Source of the DNA: Corynebacterium matruchotii
GTDB taxonomy: Bacteria > Actinomycetota > Actinomycetes > Mycobacteriales > Mycobacteriaceae
Assembly (NCBI RefSeq): GCF_011612265.2
Contig: NZ_CP050134.2
Coordinates: 1,736,001-1,800,000 of the forward strand
Length of the DNA stretch: 64,000 bases
Reading direction: 5' to 3'
Positions within the stretch are counted from its first letter, which is position 1. Each line of letters starts with the position of its first letter. The position numbers were made by a program, and so were the translations under genes. Under the pieces are notes generated by a model. It was not told where the DNA came from. It did not search any database and saw nothing but the letters and a program-made list of their open reading frames with translations. Of this stretch, positions 45,625 through 53,556 are shown piece by piece.

Positions 45625-45648
45625 AACTGTCCTTACTACGGTTGGGGA

Positions 45649-46431
45649 TTATTTTCCGAATCGGCGGGAGCGCTTGGAGTATTCGCGCAGTGCCCGCAGG
45701 AAATCGAGGCGGCGGAAGGCCGGCCAGTAGGTGTCGGTGAACCAAATTTCCGAGTAGGCCGACTGCCACAGAAGGAAGCCGGATAATCGTTGTTCTCCCG
45801 ACGTGCGAATGACCAGGTCCGGGTCGGGTTGCCCGGAGGTGTAGAGGTGGGAGGCGATGGCTTCGGCGCTGACTTTTTCCACAAGTTCCGTGGTGGTGGT
45901 GCCCTCGCGCGCCTCGCTGGCGATGAAGTCGCGGACCGCGTCCACGATTTCTTGCCGCCCCCCGTAGCCCACAGCAACGTTGACGGTCACACCAGTGTTG
46001 GTTTTGGTTTGTTCGGAGGATACGCTGAGCCGGTGGGATATGTGTTCGGGCAGCAGGTTGAGGTGCCCGACGAGTCGCACGCGACAGTTTCGGTGCGGGG
46101 CGGAGAGTTCGGCAACAACGTCACAGATGATGTCGAGCAGGAGTTGAAGTTCTTCGGCGTCACGCCCCAGGTTTTCGGTGGAGAGCAGGTAAATGGTAAC
46201 CAATTCCACATCGGTGTCGGCGCACCAGGAGACAAGTTCCCCAATTTTTTTCGCACCCACCCGATGCCCGTGGCTGACGTCGATAAACCCGGCTTCCCTC
46301 GCCCATCGACGGTTGCCGTCGCACATGATTGCGACGTGTTCGGGTCGTTTGGCGCCGGAGATTTCCCGCAGCAATCGCCGCTCGTAGAGGGGATATAGTA
46401 ACGCCGGCAGAATGGGGGGAATCATACTCAC
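45649..46431 (-). CDS. Short-chain Z-isoprenyl diphosphate synthase (Rv1086-like)
   Basis: 260 residues. A cis-prenyltransferase: HVAIMCDGNRRWAREAG with the catalytic Asp38, TIYLLSTENLGRD, and RTSGEQRLSGFLLWQSAYSE. Its position near coaA, glyA and mca matches Rv1086, the Z-farnesyl diphosphate synthase of M. tuberculosis, which supplies the primer for decaprenyl phosphate; the other UppS homologue is expected elsewhere. Starts at GTG 46431 or ATG 46425. Confidence 0.88.
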   Translation of the reverse strand: MSMIPPILPALLYPLYERRLLREISGAKRPEHVAIMCDGNRRWAREAGFIDVSHGHRVGAKKIGELVSWCADTDVELVTIYLLSTENLGRDAEELQLLLDIICDVVAELSAPHRNCRVRLVGHLNLLPEHISHRLSVSSEQTKTNTGVTVNVAVGYGGRQEIVDAVRDFIASEAREGTTTTELVEKVSAEAIASHLYTSGQPDPDLVIRTSGEQRLSGFLLWQSAYSEIWFTDTYWPAFRRLDFLRALREYSKRSRRFGK

Positions 46432-46498
46432 TTCGGTTTTACTCTTTTCGTGCGGATGGTGGATTGCGAATGTTAGCCAAAAACCAGCTAAGAATAGC

Positions 46499-46774
46499 TT
46501 AGAACCAGCCGAGCTTTCGTTGGTCTAACACCCCGGCCTCCGCCATGGCCGCGTCGAGTTTTTCCGCATCGAATGGGTCGATCCCGTGGGTTTCGGCGAA
46601 GAGTCGCCGCCGATTCATGCGGCTATAGCGGCGGTGAAACGCCCACCCGAGGAACAGCACCGCGGCGAGCAGTGCCACGATCACAAACCAGCCGATGGGT
46701 GAGGCTTTACCAAATTCCGACCCCACCGGGCCGGCACCTTGTTGCGCTACTAGTAGGACCGATTTGACGACCAC
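46499..46774 (-). CDS. Small single-pass membrane protein
   Basis: 91 residues from the GTG at 46774, placed by GGAGG five bases upstream. One membrane helix (IGWFVIVALLAAVLFLGWAF) followed by a basic RRYSRMNRRRL and an acidic cytoplasmic tail ending RKLGWF. Lies just downstream of mca on the same strand as does Rv1083 relative to mca. Function unknown. Confidence 0.7.
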   Translation of the reverse strand: MVVKSVLLVAQQGAGPVGSEFGKASPIGWFVIVALLAAVLFLGWAFHRRYSRMNRRRLFAETHGIDPFDAEKLDAAMAEAGVLDQRKLGWF

Positions 46775-46831
46775 GACATCCTCCAACGTTTACCTTGTAA
46801 AGTAGTCACTCTGCACTTTAGCAGAAGCCCA

Positions 46832-47698
46832 TCATTCCAGCCCAGCGAGTAAATCGGTCTCGGGGAAGGTGGTTTTCACCCGGGTTTTGGCCAGTTCGAA
46901 TTCTTCCGTGGGCCACATTTTTTGTTGCACTTCCACCGGGGTGCCGAAGAATGTGCCGGCCGGGTCGATTTGGGTGGCGTGGGCGCGCAGGGCCTGGTCG
47001 CGTTGTTCGAAATAGTCGGCGGCATTCACCTGGGTGGTGACCCGCAGCATGATGTCGCCCTGGTGGGCTTTCCACCGTTGCAGAATATCCCCGTAGGGGC
47101 TGGGCTTGCCTTCTTTGATGAGGAGGTCGTGGAATAGTTGCAGGCGTTGGCGGATGAATCCGTGCGTGTAGTACAGCTTGAGGGGCTCCCACGGTTCGCC
47201 GAGTTCCGGGTGGTAGGTTGGGTCCCCGGCCAGGTCCCAGGCGAGCATGGATACTTCGTGGACTTTGAGGTGATCGGGGTGGGGGTAGCCGCCGTTTTCG
47301 TCGTAGGTGATGATGACTTCGGGGCGGAATTCCCGGATGACCTGCACGACTTTCTGGGTGACCTCGTCGGTGTCGGCGAGGGCGAAGCTGCCTTTCGGGA
47401 GAGGCGGCAGCGGGTCGCCTTGCGGCAGGCCGGAATCAATATAGCCGAGCCATTTGTGTTCCACGCCGAGTGCCGCGACGGCTGCGGCCATTTCTTCGGC
47501 CCGGATGGCCTTGATGTTTTCCTTCACGCCAGGCGTGTCGATGAGGGCAGGGTTGAGAATATCGCCGCGTTCCCCACCGGTGCAGGTGAGCACCATGACC
47601 CGGTTGCCTTCGTCGGCATAACGGGCCATGGTAGCTGCGCCTTTGCTGGACTCGTCGTCGGGGTGGGCGTGGATGGCGAGGATTCGTCGTTGCGTCAC
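46832..47698 (-). CDS. mca: Mycothiol S-conjugate amidase
   Basis: 288 residues. A LmbE/PIG-L-type zinc amidase with IHAHPDDESSKGA (metal ligands H12, D15 region) and YPHPDHLKVHE. Mca cleaves mycothiol adducts of toxins to a mercapturic acid and GlcN-Ins, so the organism makes mycothiol. MshB is the close paralogue; the length, the position beside DUF4307 and greA, and the long C-terminal part favour Mca. GTG start with AAGGAAG upstream. Divergent from DUF4307. Confidence 0.93.
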   Translation of the reverse strand: MTQRRILAIHAHPDDESSKGAATMARYADEGNRVMVLTCTGGERGDILNPALIDTPGVKENIKAIRAEEMAAAVAALGVEHKWLGYIDSGLPQGDPLPPLPKGSFALADTDEVTQKVVQVIREFRPEVIITYDENGGYPHPDHLKVHEVSMLAWDLAGDPTYHPELGEPWEPLKLYYTHGFIRQRLQLFHDLLIKEGKPSPYGDILQRWKAHQGDIMLRVTTQVNAADYFEQRDQALRAHATQIDPAGTFFGTPVEVQQKMWPTEEFELAKTRVKTTFPETDLLAGLE

Positions 47699-47741
47699 GT
47701 GGGTCTTCCTTGAGGTTGATCATAAATGGTAGGTGGTATCG

Positions 47742-47762
47742 GTTAAGATGTTTATACTTAAC
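47742..47762. promoter_or_regulatory. Inverted repeat GTTAAG-N9-CTTAAC between mca and DUF4307 genes
   Basis: A six-base perfect inverted repeat in the divergent intergenic region, AT-rich between the arms; a possible operator or overlapping -10 boxes. Confidence 0.3.
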
Positions 47763-47850
47763 AGACAACCATGCTGGGCATTATTCTATTCCGCACACTT
47801 CTGTGTCTGTCACTTCGTTCTGCACCGCTTTGACTCGTAAAGAAGTAATC

Positions 47851-48309
47851 ATGACTAACCGTTCAAGATACCATGGGCACACCGCCCAACCACAGTCCAC
47901 TATCAGCAGTAAAATCGTGGCGGTGTTTGCGTTGATGCTGGTCATTGCGTTTGCGGTGGCGTTGGCGAAGTATTTGCAGACCAGCGAGAACCAGACCACG
48001 AACGTCACCTTCGCCAGCTCCGAGCGTATAAGCGATAATTCGCTACGGGTGTGGGTGGATGTGAAGCGGAAGAATGTGGATACGCCCGCCTATTGCATTG
48101 TGACGGCGCTAAATTATGACATGGCGGAGGTGGGCCGCCGCGAGGTGTATATTTCCCCTGGTGGGGAGAATCTGCAACGGTTGCAGTTGGATATTACTAC
48201 GCGGGAACCAGCGGTGGCGGGGGGCGCGTATGGTTGCGGGGAGACGATCCCGTTTTATTTAGACCAGACTGAGGAGCAGGTTGGTGCCCTGCCTGCGACC
48301 AGCGGGTAA
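47851..48309 (+). CDS. DUF4307 membrane protein
   Basis: 152 residues from the ATG at 47851 (AAAGAAG upstream). One N-terminal membrane helix (KIVAVFALMLVIAFAVALAK) and an extracytoplasmic beta-rich domain with VDVKRKNVDTPAYCIVTALN and two Cys that could pair. This is the Rv1081c family found between mca and greA in Mycobacteriales; its function is not known to me. Confidence 0.82.
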   Translation: MTNRSRYHGHTAQPQSTISSKIVAVFALMLVIAFAVALAKYLQTSENQTTNVTFASSERISDNSLRVWVDVKRKNVDTPAYCIVTALNYDMAEVGRREVYISPGGENLQRLQLDITTREPAVAGGAYGCGETIPFYLDQTEEQVGALPATSG

Positions 48310-48393
48310 TGCGCCGGCGCCGGTGACTGGTTGTGGTAAGATTCGGCGTCGATAAGCGATAAGCCCACGAGTTTTAAGGTATAGCAACATATT

Positions 48394-48921
48394 ATGGTGG
48401 AGAATCAGAAGCAGTATATCACCCCGGAAAGCAAGGCTAAGCTGGAGGAAGAGCTCAATGCCTTGATTGCGCACCGCCCGGTGGTGGCGGCGGAAATCAA
48501 CGAGCGGCGTGAGGAAGGCGACCTGAAGGAAAACGCCGGCTATGATGCGGCGCGGGAGATGCAGGACCAGGAAGAGGCCCGCATCAAACATATTTCCGAA
48601 ATTTTGGCGAATTCCACCACCGAACGGTCGGGCATTATTGAGGGCGTGGCCCATGTTGGTTCCGTGGTGCATGTGTACTATAACGGCAAGCCGGAGAATA
48701 AGGAGACGTTCCTTATTGGTACTCGTGCCGCAGCCTCCGACAATAAGGATTTGGAGACCTATTCCGAGCAGTCTCCGCTGGGTGCGGCAATCCTGGGCGC
48801 CCACGAGGGGGAAACCCGCGAATACACCGCCCCGAACGGTAAGGTTATTTCCGTTACCGTGGTTTCTGCCGAGCCGTATGATTCGGTGAAGGCCGCCACG
48901 CTGCGCAATAAGAAGCTGTAA
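48394..48921 (+). CDS. greA: Transcription elongation factor GreA
   Basis: 175 residues. The N-terminal coiled coil (YITPESKAKLEEELNALIAH, then RREEGDLKENAGYDAAREMQ with the acidic tip DL/EN) and the C-terminal FKBP-like domain (EQSPLGAAILGAHEGETREY) are both complete. It rescues backtracked RNA polymerase. A strong terminator follows. Confidence 0.96.
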   Translation: MVENQKQYITPESKAKLEEELNALIAHRPVVAAEINERREEGDLKENAGYDAAREMQDQEEARIKHISEILANSTTERSGIIEGVAHVGSVVHVYYNGKPENKETFLIGTRAAASDNKDLETYSEQSPLGAAILGAHEGETREYTAPNGKVISVTVVSAEPYDSVKAATLRNKKL

Positions 48922-48932
48922 CAAGGCGCAAG

Positions 48933-48969
48933 AAAAACCCGGCTGGTTGATCTACCTAGCCGGGTTTTT
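48933..48969 (+). terminator. Terminator after greA, probably bidirectional
   Basis: AAACCCGGCT and AGCCGGGTTT form a ten-base stem with a 13-base loop, followed by TT on the plus strand; on the minus strand the same stem ends in TTTTTC, so it can also serve the convergent Bax-inhibitor gene. Confidence 0.85.
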
Positions 48970-48982
48970 GCTTGTCGACGCC
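48970..48982 (+). repeat. Dispersed motif GCTTGTCGACGCC, copy 4
   Basis: Begins at the last base of the greA terminator T-run, in greA sense orientation. Confidence 0.7.
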
Positions 48983-49014
48983 TCCGGGGGCGCCTACCTA
49001 CAGGTTTGGAGGAG

Positions 49015-49839
49015 TTACCTTGATTGGAAGTAGCTCAGCAGGCGCAGGATTTCGGTGTACAGCCATACCAGGGTGACCGCCAGGCCCATGGCCACACCCC
49101 AGGAGTAGCGGGCGGGGGCGCCTTCGCGGATCAGCTGCTCGGCCACATCGAAGTCGGAGATGAAGCTGAGTGCCGCCAACACGATGCACACCAGGGAGAA
49201 GGCGATGGCGATCGGGCCGCCGTCCCGCAGCGGGTTGAAGCCGAAGAACATGGCACCCACCATGTTGCCGAGCATGAGCACGAGCACACCGATCAGGGCA
49301 CCGGTCATGATGCGGTTAAACCGGGGGGTGACTTTGACGGCACCGGTCTTATACACGTACAGCATGCCGAGGAATACGCCCAGGGTGCCGATGATGGCCT
49401 CCCCGATGAGCAGGCCCGCGTTTTGCTTCCCCACGATGAAACCGGAGAGTACAACGGAAATGCCGCCAACGAACAGGCCTTCGAAGGCCGCGTAGGTCAG
49501 GGTGATGGCCTTGGAACCGTATTTCTTACCGAAGGTGCCCACCAGGACGGTAACAAGCCCACCGATGGCACCAATCAGGGTCAACAGCAGTGACAGCTTG
49601 ACGTTGACAAATGCGGCAATGCCGAAGTTCACCGCGGCCAGGGCGATAATGACGCCGAGGGTGATCCCCGTGTTGGTCACCACATCGTCCACGGTCATGG
49701 GCCGCTCGGCCTGTAGTGGTTGTTGCGGCGCACCGTACTGACCGTAGGGGTCGTGGGCTTGCTGCTGATAGCCGCCGTAATAGTTGGTGGTGCGGACTTC
49801 TGAGAGTGATTTCAGCACCGGGTTATTGCTACTACGCAT
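49015..49839 (-). CDS. Bax inhibitor-1/YccA family membrane protein
   Basis: 274 residues from the ATG at 49839. A Gln/Tyr/Gly/Pro-rich cytoplasmic N-terminus (YYGGYQQQAHDPYGQYGAP) precedes seven membrane helices; the last part (SFISDFDVAEQLIREGAPAR, then VTLVWLYTEILRLLSYFQSR) is typical of the actinobacterial YccA/Bax inhibitor-1 subfamily. Members form pH-sensitive calcium leaks in other bacteria. A GC-rich hairpin lies at 49884-49908 in its upstream region. Confidence 0.85.
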   Translation of the reverse strand: MRSSNNPVLKSLSEVRTTNYYGGYQQQAHDPYGQYGAPQQPLQAERPMTVDDVVTNTGITLGVIIALAAVNFGIAAFVNVKLSLLLTLIGAIGGLVTVLVGTFGKKYGSKAITLTYAAFEGLFVGGISVVLSGFIVGKQNAGLLIGEAIIGTLGVFLGMLYVYKTGAVKVTPRFNRIMTGALIGVLVLMLGNMVGAMFFGFNPLRDGGPIAIAFSLVCIVLAALSFISDFDVAEQLIREGAPARYSWGVAMGLAVTLVWLYTEILRLLSYFQSR

Positions 49840-50051
49840 GGTTGAAGAAACACTGTCCTTTCTGGTCAAGTTTTATTACGCTCCCCCACCCGATCACGTG
49901 GGGTGGGGTAAAGCCACTATGTTTAAAAATTGTTTACGTTTTTATGTGTTCATAGTGTTTAACGTAACAGTGGCGATTTTAGTTCCCGCGCTCACATTTT
50001 CAACGGTAAACCAGAATTTGTAGCATAACTGTTATGTGCGTAATGCGCATG

Positions 50052-51083
50052 TTAGACGGTAGGAATGAGGTCCTTTTCGGCAAGTTTCCGTTCGGTCTCT
50101 TCAAGCGCGGCAAACGGTGTGGTCATCTCGCACATGCCGAACACTAATGCCCAATCCACCGTCCCGTTGCGTTCATCAAAGTTGACCGGTACCGGCAGCG
50201 CAATGGAGCCGGCCGCGATGTCGAGGCGGGTGTCGGTCCCGGCGGGAATGGTGACGGTTTCTCCCGCACCCATGAATCGGCAATAGCCGGCGGTGGTGAC
50301 GGTGGCCGTGCCCCGGTAGATCCACAGCACCTGGTCGGTTTCAGCCCGAGCAAACGTCGTCAACGGGGGTATTTGCGGAGCTACCCCCGCTGCCCCCATG
50401 CCGACGGCGCCCGTGGTGAACGAGGACGGCGTGGTACCGGTATGCCGTTTAAACGCCCTAGTCAGGCTGCTGGTGGCGTCGAATCCCACCATGGATGCCA
50501 CATTGGTGATGGTGAATTGGTGCGACAACAGGTCGGCGGCGACAGACACCCGATAAGCGGCCCGCCATTCGCTGAAGGTGTAGTCGGTGGTGGCCTGGAA
50601 TTGGCGTTGCAGGGTTCGGGAGCTCACATGCTGCCGCTTAGCGAAGTCAATGAGCGAGGTCGGGTCGGCCGGGTTCGCCTGCAATTGCTTTGCGACGGCC
50701 AACGCTGCGGGGGCGGTGGGCATTTTCGGGGGCTTGGCCCGGTCGTCGAAAAGCTTCATGATATCGGCGCTCAGTTCGGATTCCCCCAGCATGCTGCGGG
50801 AATATTCGCTAATCATACGGTCGGACCACACCTGCCCCAAGTGCATGCGGCGGGTAGCGCCGGTGATTTTCATCCCGGGGAAGCTAATGGGGATAACTAC
50901 CCCCGTGGCACCCCTGTCGTGGCCGGCGGCCCCGGAGCTGGTGATAAAGGCACCGGCTGGGGCAATAACCAGGTCGCCGGCAAGCACGGAGATAATGCGG
51001 TCGGGGGCGTTCACGATCGCGGTGCCACTATGGCACCAAAAGAGCGTGGATGTCACAGTGTTGGTCAGTGCTGAAGAATTCAT
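50052..51083 (-). CDS. ripA: AraC-family regulator, probable RipA orthologue
   Basis: 343 residues from the ATG at 51083; the longer frame has no start signal. An N-terminal cupin-like region (about 15-90) is followed by an AraC HTH domain (SLIDFAKRQHVSSRTLQRQF, then NVASMVGFDATSSLTRAFKR), and then a second cupin-like region (about 235-330). RipA of C. glutamicum and C. diphtheriae represses iron-using proteins when iron is scarce, is itself repressed by DtxR, and lies in this same greA-eno neighbourhood. Upstream, TTAGGG (in the 51101-51125 region) resembles one half of a DtxR site, but the full palindrome is not there. Orthology is inferred from synteny and domain layout. Confidence 0.65.
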   Translation of the reverse strand: MNSSALTNTVTSTLFWCHSGTAIVNAPDRIISVLAGDLVIAPAGAFITSSGAAGHDRGATGVVIPISFPGMKITGATRRMHLGQVWSDRMISEYSRSMLGESELSADIMKLFDDRAKPPKMPTAPAALAVAKQLQANPADPTSLIDFAKRQHVSSRTLQRQFQATTDYTFSEWRAAYRVSVAADLLSHQFTITNVASMVGFDATSSLTRAFKRHTGTTPSSFTTGAVGMGAAGVAPQIPPLTTFARAETDQVLWIYRGTATVTTAGYCRFMGAGETVTIPAGTDTRLDIAAGSIALPVPVNFDERNGTVDWALVFGMCEMTTPFAALEETERKLAEKDLIPTV

Positions 51084-51434
51084 AAGCTTATGGGTCGACC
51101 TTCCTCGAATTGAGCACACCCTAACTATGTACCTTGTGTGGTGCAGAATTTCAATCTCTTGGCATGTTGTAATCATCAATTCTAGCGAGGTACAAACGGG
51201 AAAATCCGCAACCAACTGGGATTGTTTCACACCCCTACCCCCGGCCACGTGTCGATCATCACATCATTTTATGCGTAAAAACCCGTTATTATTTCGCCAC
51301 TTGGGGCCGCTGGGGTTCGGGGTATCGACCGCCTGCCTCGGACGAAATCAGACCCCACGCATGCGTAATGCCCGCCACCATTGCGAGCAAGAACAATGGT
51401 AACGGGCCTTATGCACAAACTGGGAAAGAAGGTT
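51084..51434. other. Upstream region of the AraC-type regulator, no supported gene
   Basis: About 350 bases holding the promoter region of the regulator gene and, near 51101-51125, a degenerate DtxR-like half-site. No coding frame with a credible start was found. Confidence 0.4.
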
Positions 51435-51674
51435 GTGAAGGCTTGTGGCCTTCACCTGTCAATGTCATTCGAAGATACTTTATTCGGCTTGGTGACCCTC
51501 GCCGCAAAATAATCGTGTTGGGGGTGATTATTTTGTGTTGGGACCGGGAAGGTCGTTATCCGATTAAAGAGAAAGAGAAGAAGAGAGAAGGAAAGGAAAA
51601 ACTGAAGGAGAAAGAAGGAGAAAGATGGAGGAGAAGAATGCATTTAAAGAAAGTTGTTGGGGATTTTCTTTAAA
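51435..51674 (+). ncRNA. Candidate structured RNA: three hairpins and a purine tract
   Basis: Three perfect stems occur in order: GTGAAGGC-N5-GCCTTCAC (51435-51455), CAAAATAATC-N11-GATTATTTTG (51505-51535) and TTTAAAGAAA-N12-TTTCTTTAAA (51643-51674). The loops of the second and third stems share TGTTGGGG although the stems differ completely. Between them, about 51568-51638 is almost pure A/G. No protein frame here is convincing. It could be the leader of the small frame at 51699 or an independent small RNA; strand is assumed from the following ribosome site. Confidence 0.4.
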
Positions 51675-51698
51675 CGTCATCCTCTTTCAAGGAGAAAC

Positions 51699-51791
51699 AT
51701 GAATTTTTGGCTCTGTGATTTTAGCGGTGACGCACCCTCCCTGCTAGGTGTTCCGGAGCAGTCCCACGAGTGCGAGGCCGCAAGCTGGTGA
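51699..51791 (+). CDS. Possible 30-aa small protein or leader peptide
   Basis: A short frame MNFWLCDFSGDAPSLLGVPE and on to EAASW with an ideal AAGGAG site four bases before the ATG, directly after the third hairpin. Its second half runs antisense to the end of the 83-aa gene, which argues against it; the ribosome site is the only positive evidence. Confidence 0.3.
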   Translation: MNFWLCDFSGDAPSLLGVPEQSHECEAASW

Positions 51792-51972
51792 CCGTGTGCT
51801 CTACCACGCGCGGTTCGGATCGCTGTCGCACATAGAGGGAAGAACCGCTATCATAGGGGTTCATGTCGCCCAGGTAGTACACGTCAGCGGTGTCCAGGTC
51901 GCGGGAATAAAGGTCAACGGTTTCCAATTCCACGAAGGGATTGAAGATTGCTTCTGCGGTGAGAACGCTCAT
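51721..51972 (-). CDS. Hypothetical small protein
   Basis: 83 residues. AAGGAG six bases before the ATG is a strong ribosome site. The first ~45 residues are acidic with Tyr/Asp-rich VDLYSRDLDTADVYYLGDM, and the last ~35 are basic (LRPRTRGTAPEHLAGRVRHR). No signal peptide, membrane helix or cysteine. No family recognised. It stands alone, with no synthetase, transporter or regulator next to it that would suggest a processed peptide. Confidence 0.6.
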   Translation of the reverse strand: MSVLTAEAIFNPFVELETVDLYSRDLDTADVYYLGDMNPYDSGSSLYVRQRSEPRVVEHTVTSLRPRTRGTAPEHLAGRVRHR

Positions 51973-52336
51973 GGGATGCTCCTTGCTTGAAAGGGGGTCT
52001 GGCTTTCTTGTTCGTCACAACTTTTTCCGTCTCGCTGTAACTACTTAAGTAATGTAATGTTCCTTTCTGGAAGAGCGATATAGCCTACCTGTCAAGTCCC
52101 TGTGAGTTACCGTGTAGTTGCATGTGCATGGTAAAACCCAAGCTAAAAACCAACTTTTGGCTATAGTTCTAGTTGTAAAACTATTACGAGGTTTCCTCGA
52201 AAGCGTTAACCCACATAGTACGCTCATCAAAGCCCATGGTGAAAGCGTCATTTGGTGGTTTTAGCAGCGTCAAAGGTTAGGGCGTTGACCAGTACTTTTG
52301 GCTAACAGCATCTGTGCCTCACCGGCGCCAGAAACA
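51973..52336. other. Intergenic region without a supported gene
   Basis: About 360 bases upstream of the 83-aa gene and downstream of the tRNA. It contains a CGAGG-N3-CCTCG inverted repeat near 52190 and two copies of CTTTTGGCTA about 140 bases apart (near 52154 and 52293). No coding frame is convincing. Confidence 0.4.
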
Positions 52337-52347
52337 CGTCGACAAGC
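52337..52347 (-). repeat. Dispersed motif GCTTGTCGACG, copy 5
   Basis: Exact minus-strand copy directly after the tRNA terminator hairpin, in tRNA sense orientation. Confidence 0.7.
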
Positions 52348-52350
52348 AAA

Positions 52351-52374
52351 TATCCCCAGCCGACGCCGGGGATA
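52351..52374 (-). terminator. Terminator after the tRNA gene
   Basis: On the minus strand TATCCCC and GGGGATA form a seven-base stem followed by TTTGC; it lies 18 bases after the tRNA 3' end. Confidence 0.6.
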
Positions 52375-52391
52375 CCTTTATGCGCTATCAA

Positions 52392-52465
52392 TGCCCCCAG
52401 TGGGACTCGAACCCACACTGAATTGATTTTAAGTCAACTGCCTCTGCCGATTGGGCTATGGGGGC
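52392..52465 (-). tRNA. tRNA with UAA anticodon (nominally Leu) and short variable loop
   Basis: 74 bases. Acceptor stem GCCCCCA/TGGGGGC with discriminator A, anticodon stem GTTGA/TCAAT around loop CTTAAAA (anticodon TAA), T-arm GTGGG-TTCGAGT-CCCAC. The variable loop is only five bases (TCAGT), whereas bacterial leucine tRNAs carry a long variable arm. The D-stem is GCC/GGC with an enlarged loop. CCA is not encoded. The gene follows ppx and has its own terminator. Confidence 0.88.
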
Positions 52466-52590
52466 AATGAGGACATTGTAATCGACGCTGGGGATAAAGC
52501 GAAACTGAAGCTGGACGATTGGCGATTTTTAGGGCATTACGCTGCGGAAATAGCCACTCTACCATTATCTACAATTCTCTATTTATTAGC

Positions 52591-53553
52591 CTAGTTCTTT
52601 TTAGATTCATCAATTAATTCTGCAACGATGCCATCAAGAATATCCATTTCGGAGATGACGATCTCCCGCACCTTGGTCTGCTCGGTAATCATGTCCACGA
52701 TGCCATCAACCACCACTGCCCCACCGGCGATCACATCGGCGCGGCCAGGGTGAATCACCGGATTAGCGCGCCGCTCCGCGGAGGTAATCGAAATCAATTC
52801 GCGGGTGAGCGCCCGCAACCCATCAAACCGAAGATGACAGTCGTGAATGGCCTTGGGCTCGTATTTCTCCAGCCCCAACACCAGTGCGGCAATGGTAGTA
52901 AACGTGCCGGCACAACCCACAAACGTTTTCGCCGATGCGATCGGCACGATCTCTTGCACCTCTGCCAAGCGTTCCGCAACATACTGCCGCGCCGCCTCCA
53001 CCTCTTCGGGGGTAGGCGGGTCGGATTGCATGATGCGTTCCGAAATCCGCACGCACCCCATCTGGGAGGAATAGGATCCCAAAAGCTGACCGCCGGCAAC
53101 CCCCACCACAAACTCGGTGGAGCCGCCGCCCAGGTCAATGACACAAAACGGGCCCTGTTCCTTGCTGAGGTACGCCACCGCGCCGATAAAACTCAGTTTT
53201 GCTTCTTCCTCCCCGGTAATCACCTGGGCGCGCGCCCCCGGGCGGATCTGGCCCAATAGCTCGGCGGTCATAGCGAAAAACTCGTCCTTGTTGCGGGCAT
53301 CACGGGTGGCGGAGGTAGCAACCATGCGCACATCCTGTACTCGCTCCTGCTGCATGAGGTCCACGTATTTGGTGAGCACCTTCCGGGTGCGCTCCAACGC
53401 CTCAGGGGCGAATTCGCCGGTGGCGTCCACGCCCTGACCCAGCCGCACGATCTCCATGAGCCGCACAATCTCCCTGGGGCGACCATGATTGTCTTCAGAG
53501 ATCAGCAGTCGGAGTGAATTGGTACCGCAGTCGATTGCTGCATAACGGGCCAT
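52591..53553 (-). CDS. ppx: Exopolyphosphatase / guanosine pentaphosphate phosphohydrolase family
   Basis: 320 residues. An ASKHA-fold Ppx/GppA protein: phosphate loop 1 AAIDCGTNSLRLLI at the N-terminus, phosphate loop 2 VIDLGGGSTEFVVG near residue 140, and TSATRDARNKDEFF. The short length lacks the C-terminal HD-like domains of E. coli Ppx, as in the actinobacterial Rv1026 type. It hydrolyses polyphosphate ends or pppGpp; which one cannot be told from sequence. The DUF501 stop lies 3 bases upstream, so they share an operon. Confidence 0.92.
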   Translation of the reverse strand: MARYAAIDCGTNSLRLLISEDNHGRPREIVRLMEIVRLGQGVDATGEFAPEALERTRKVLTKYVDLMQQERVQDVRMVATSATRDARNKDEFFAMTAELLGQIRPGARAQVITGEEEAKLSFIGAVAYLSKEQGPFCVIDLGGGSTEFVVGVAGGQLLGSYSSQMGCVRISERIMQSDPPTPEEVEAARQYVAERLAEVQEIVPIASAKTFVGCAGTFTTIAALVLGLEKYEPKAIHDCHLRFDGLRALTRELISITSAERRANPVIHPGRADVIAGGAVVVDGIVDMITEQTKVREIVISEMDILDGIVAELIDESKKN

Positions 53554-53556
53554 GAG

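Noticed and set aside
51368..51673. 101-codon frame through the purine tract
   Set aside because: The Lys/Glu/Arg stretch is a trivial translation of an A/G run, and no start signal supports it.
51435..51674. CRISPR array or classical IS ends for the repeated hairpins
   Set aside because: Only two hairpins share a loop, stems differ, there are no regular spacers and no transposase or target-site duplication.
52045..52251. 68-codon minus-strand frame between the tRNA and the 83-aa gene
   Set aside because: No ribosome site and no coherent protein features.
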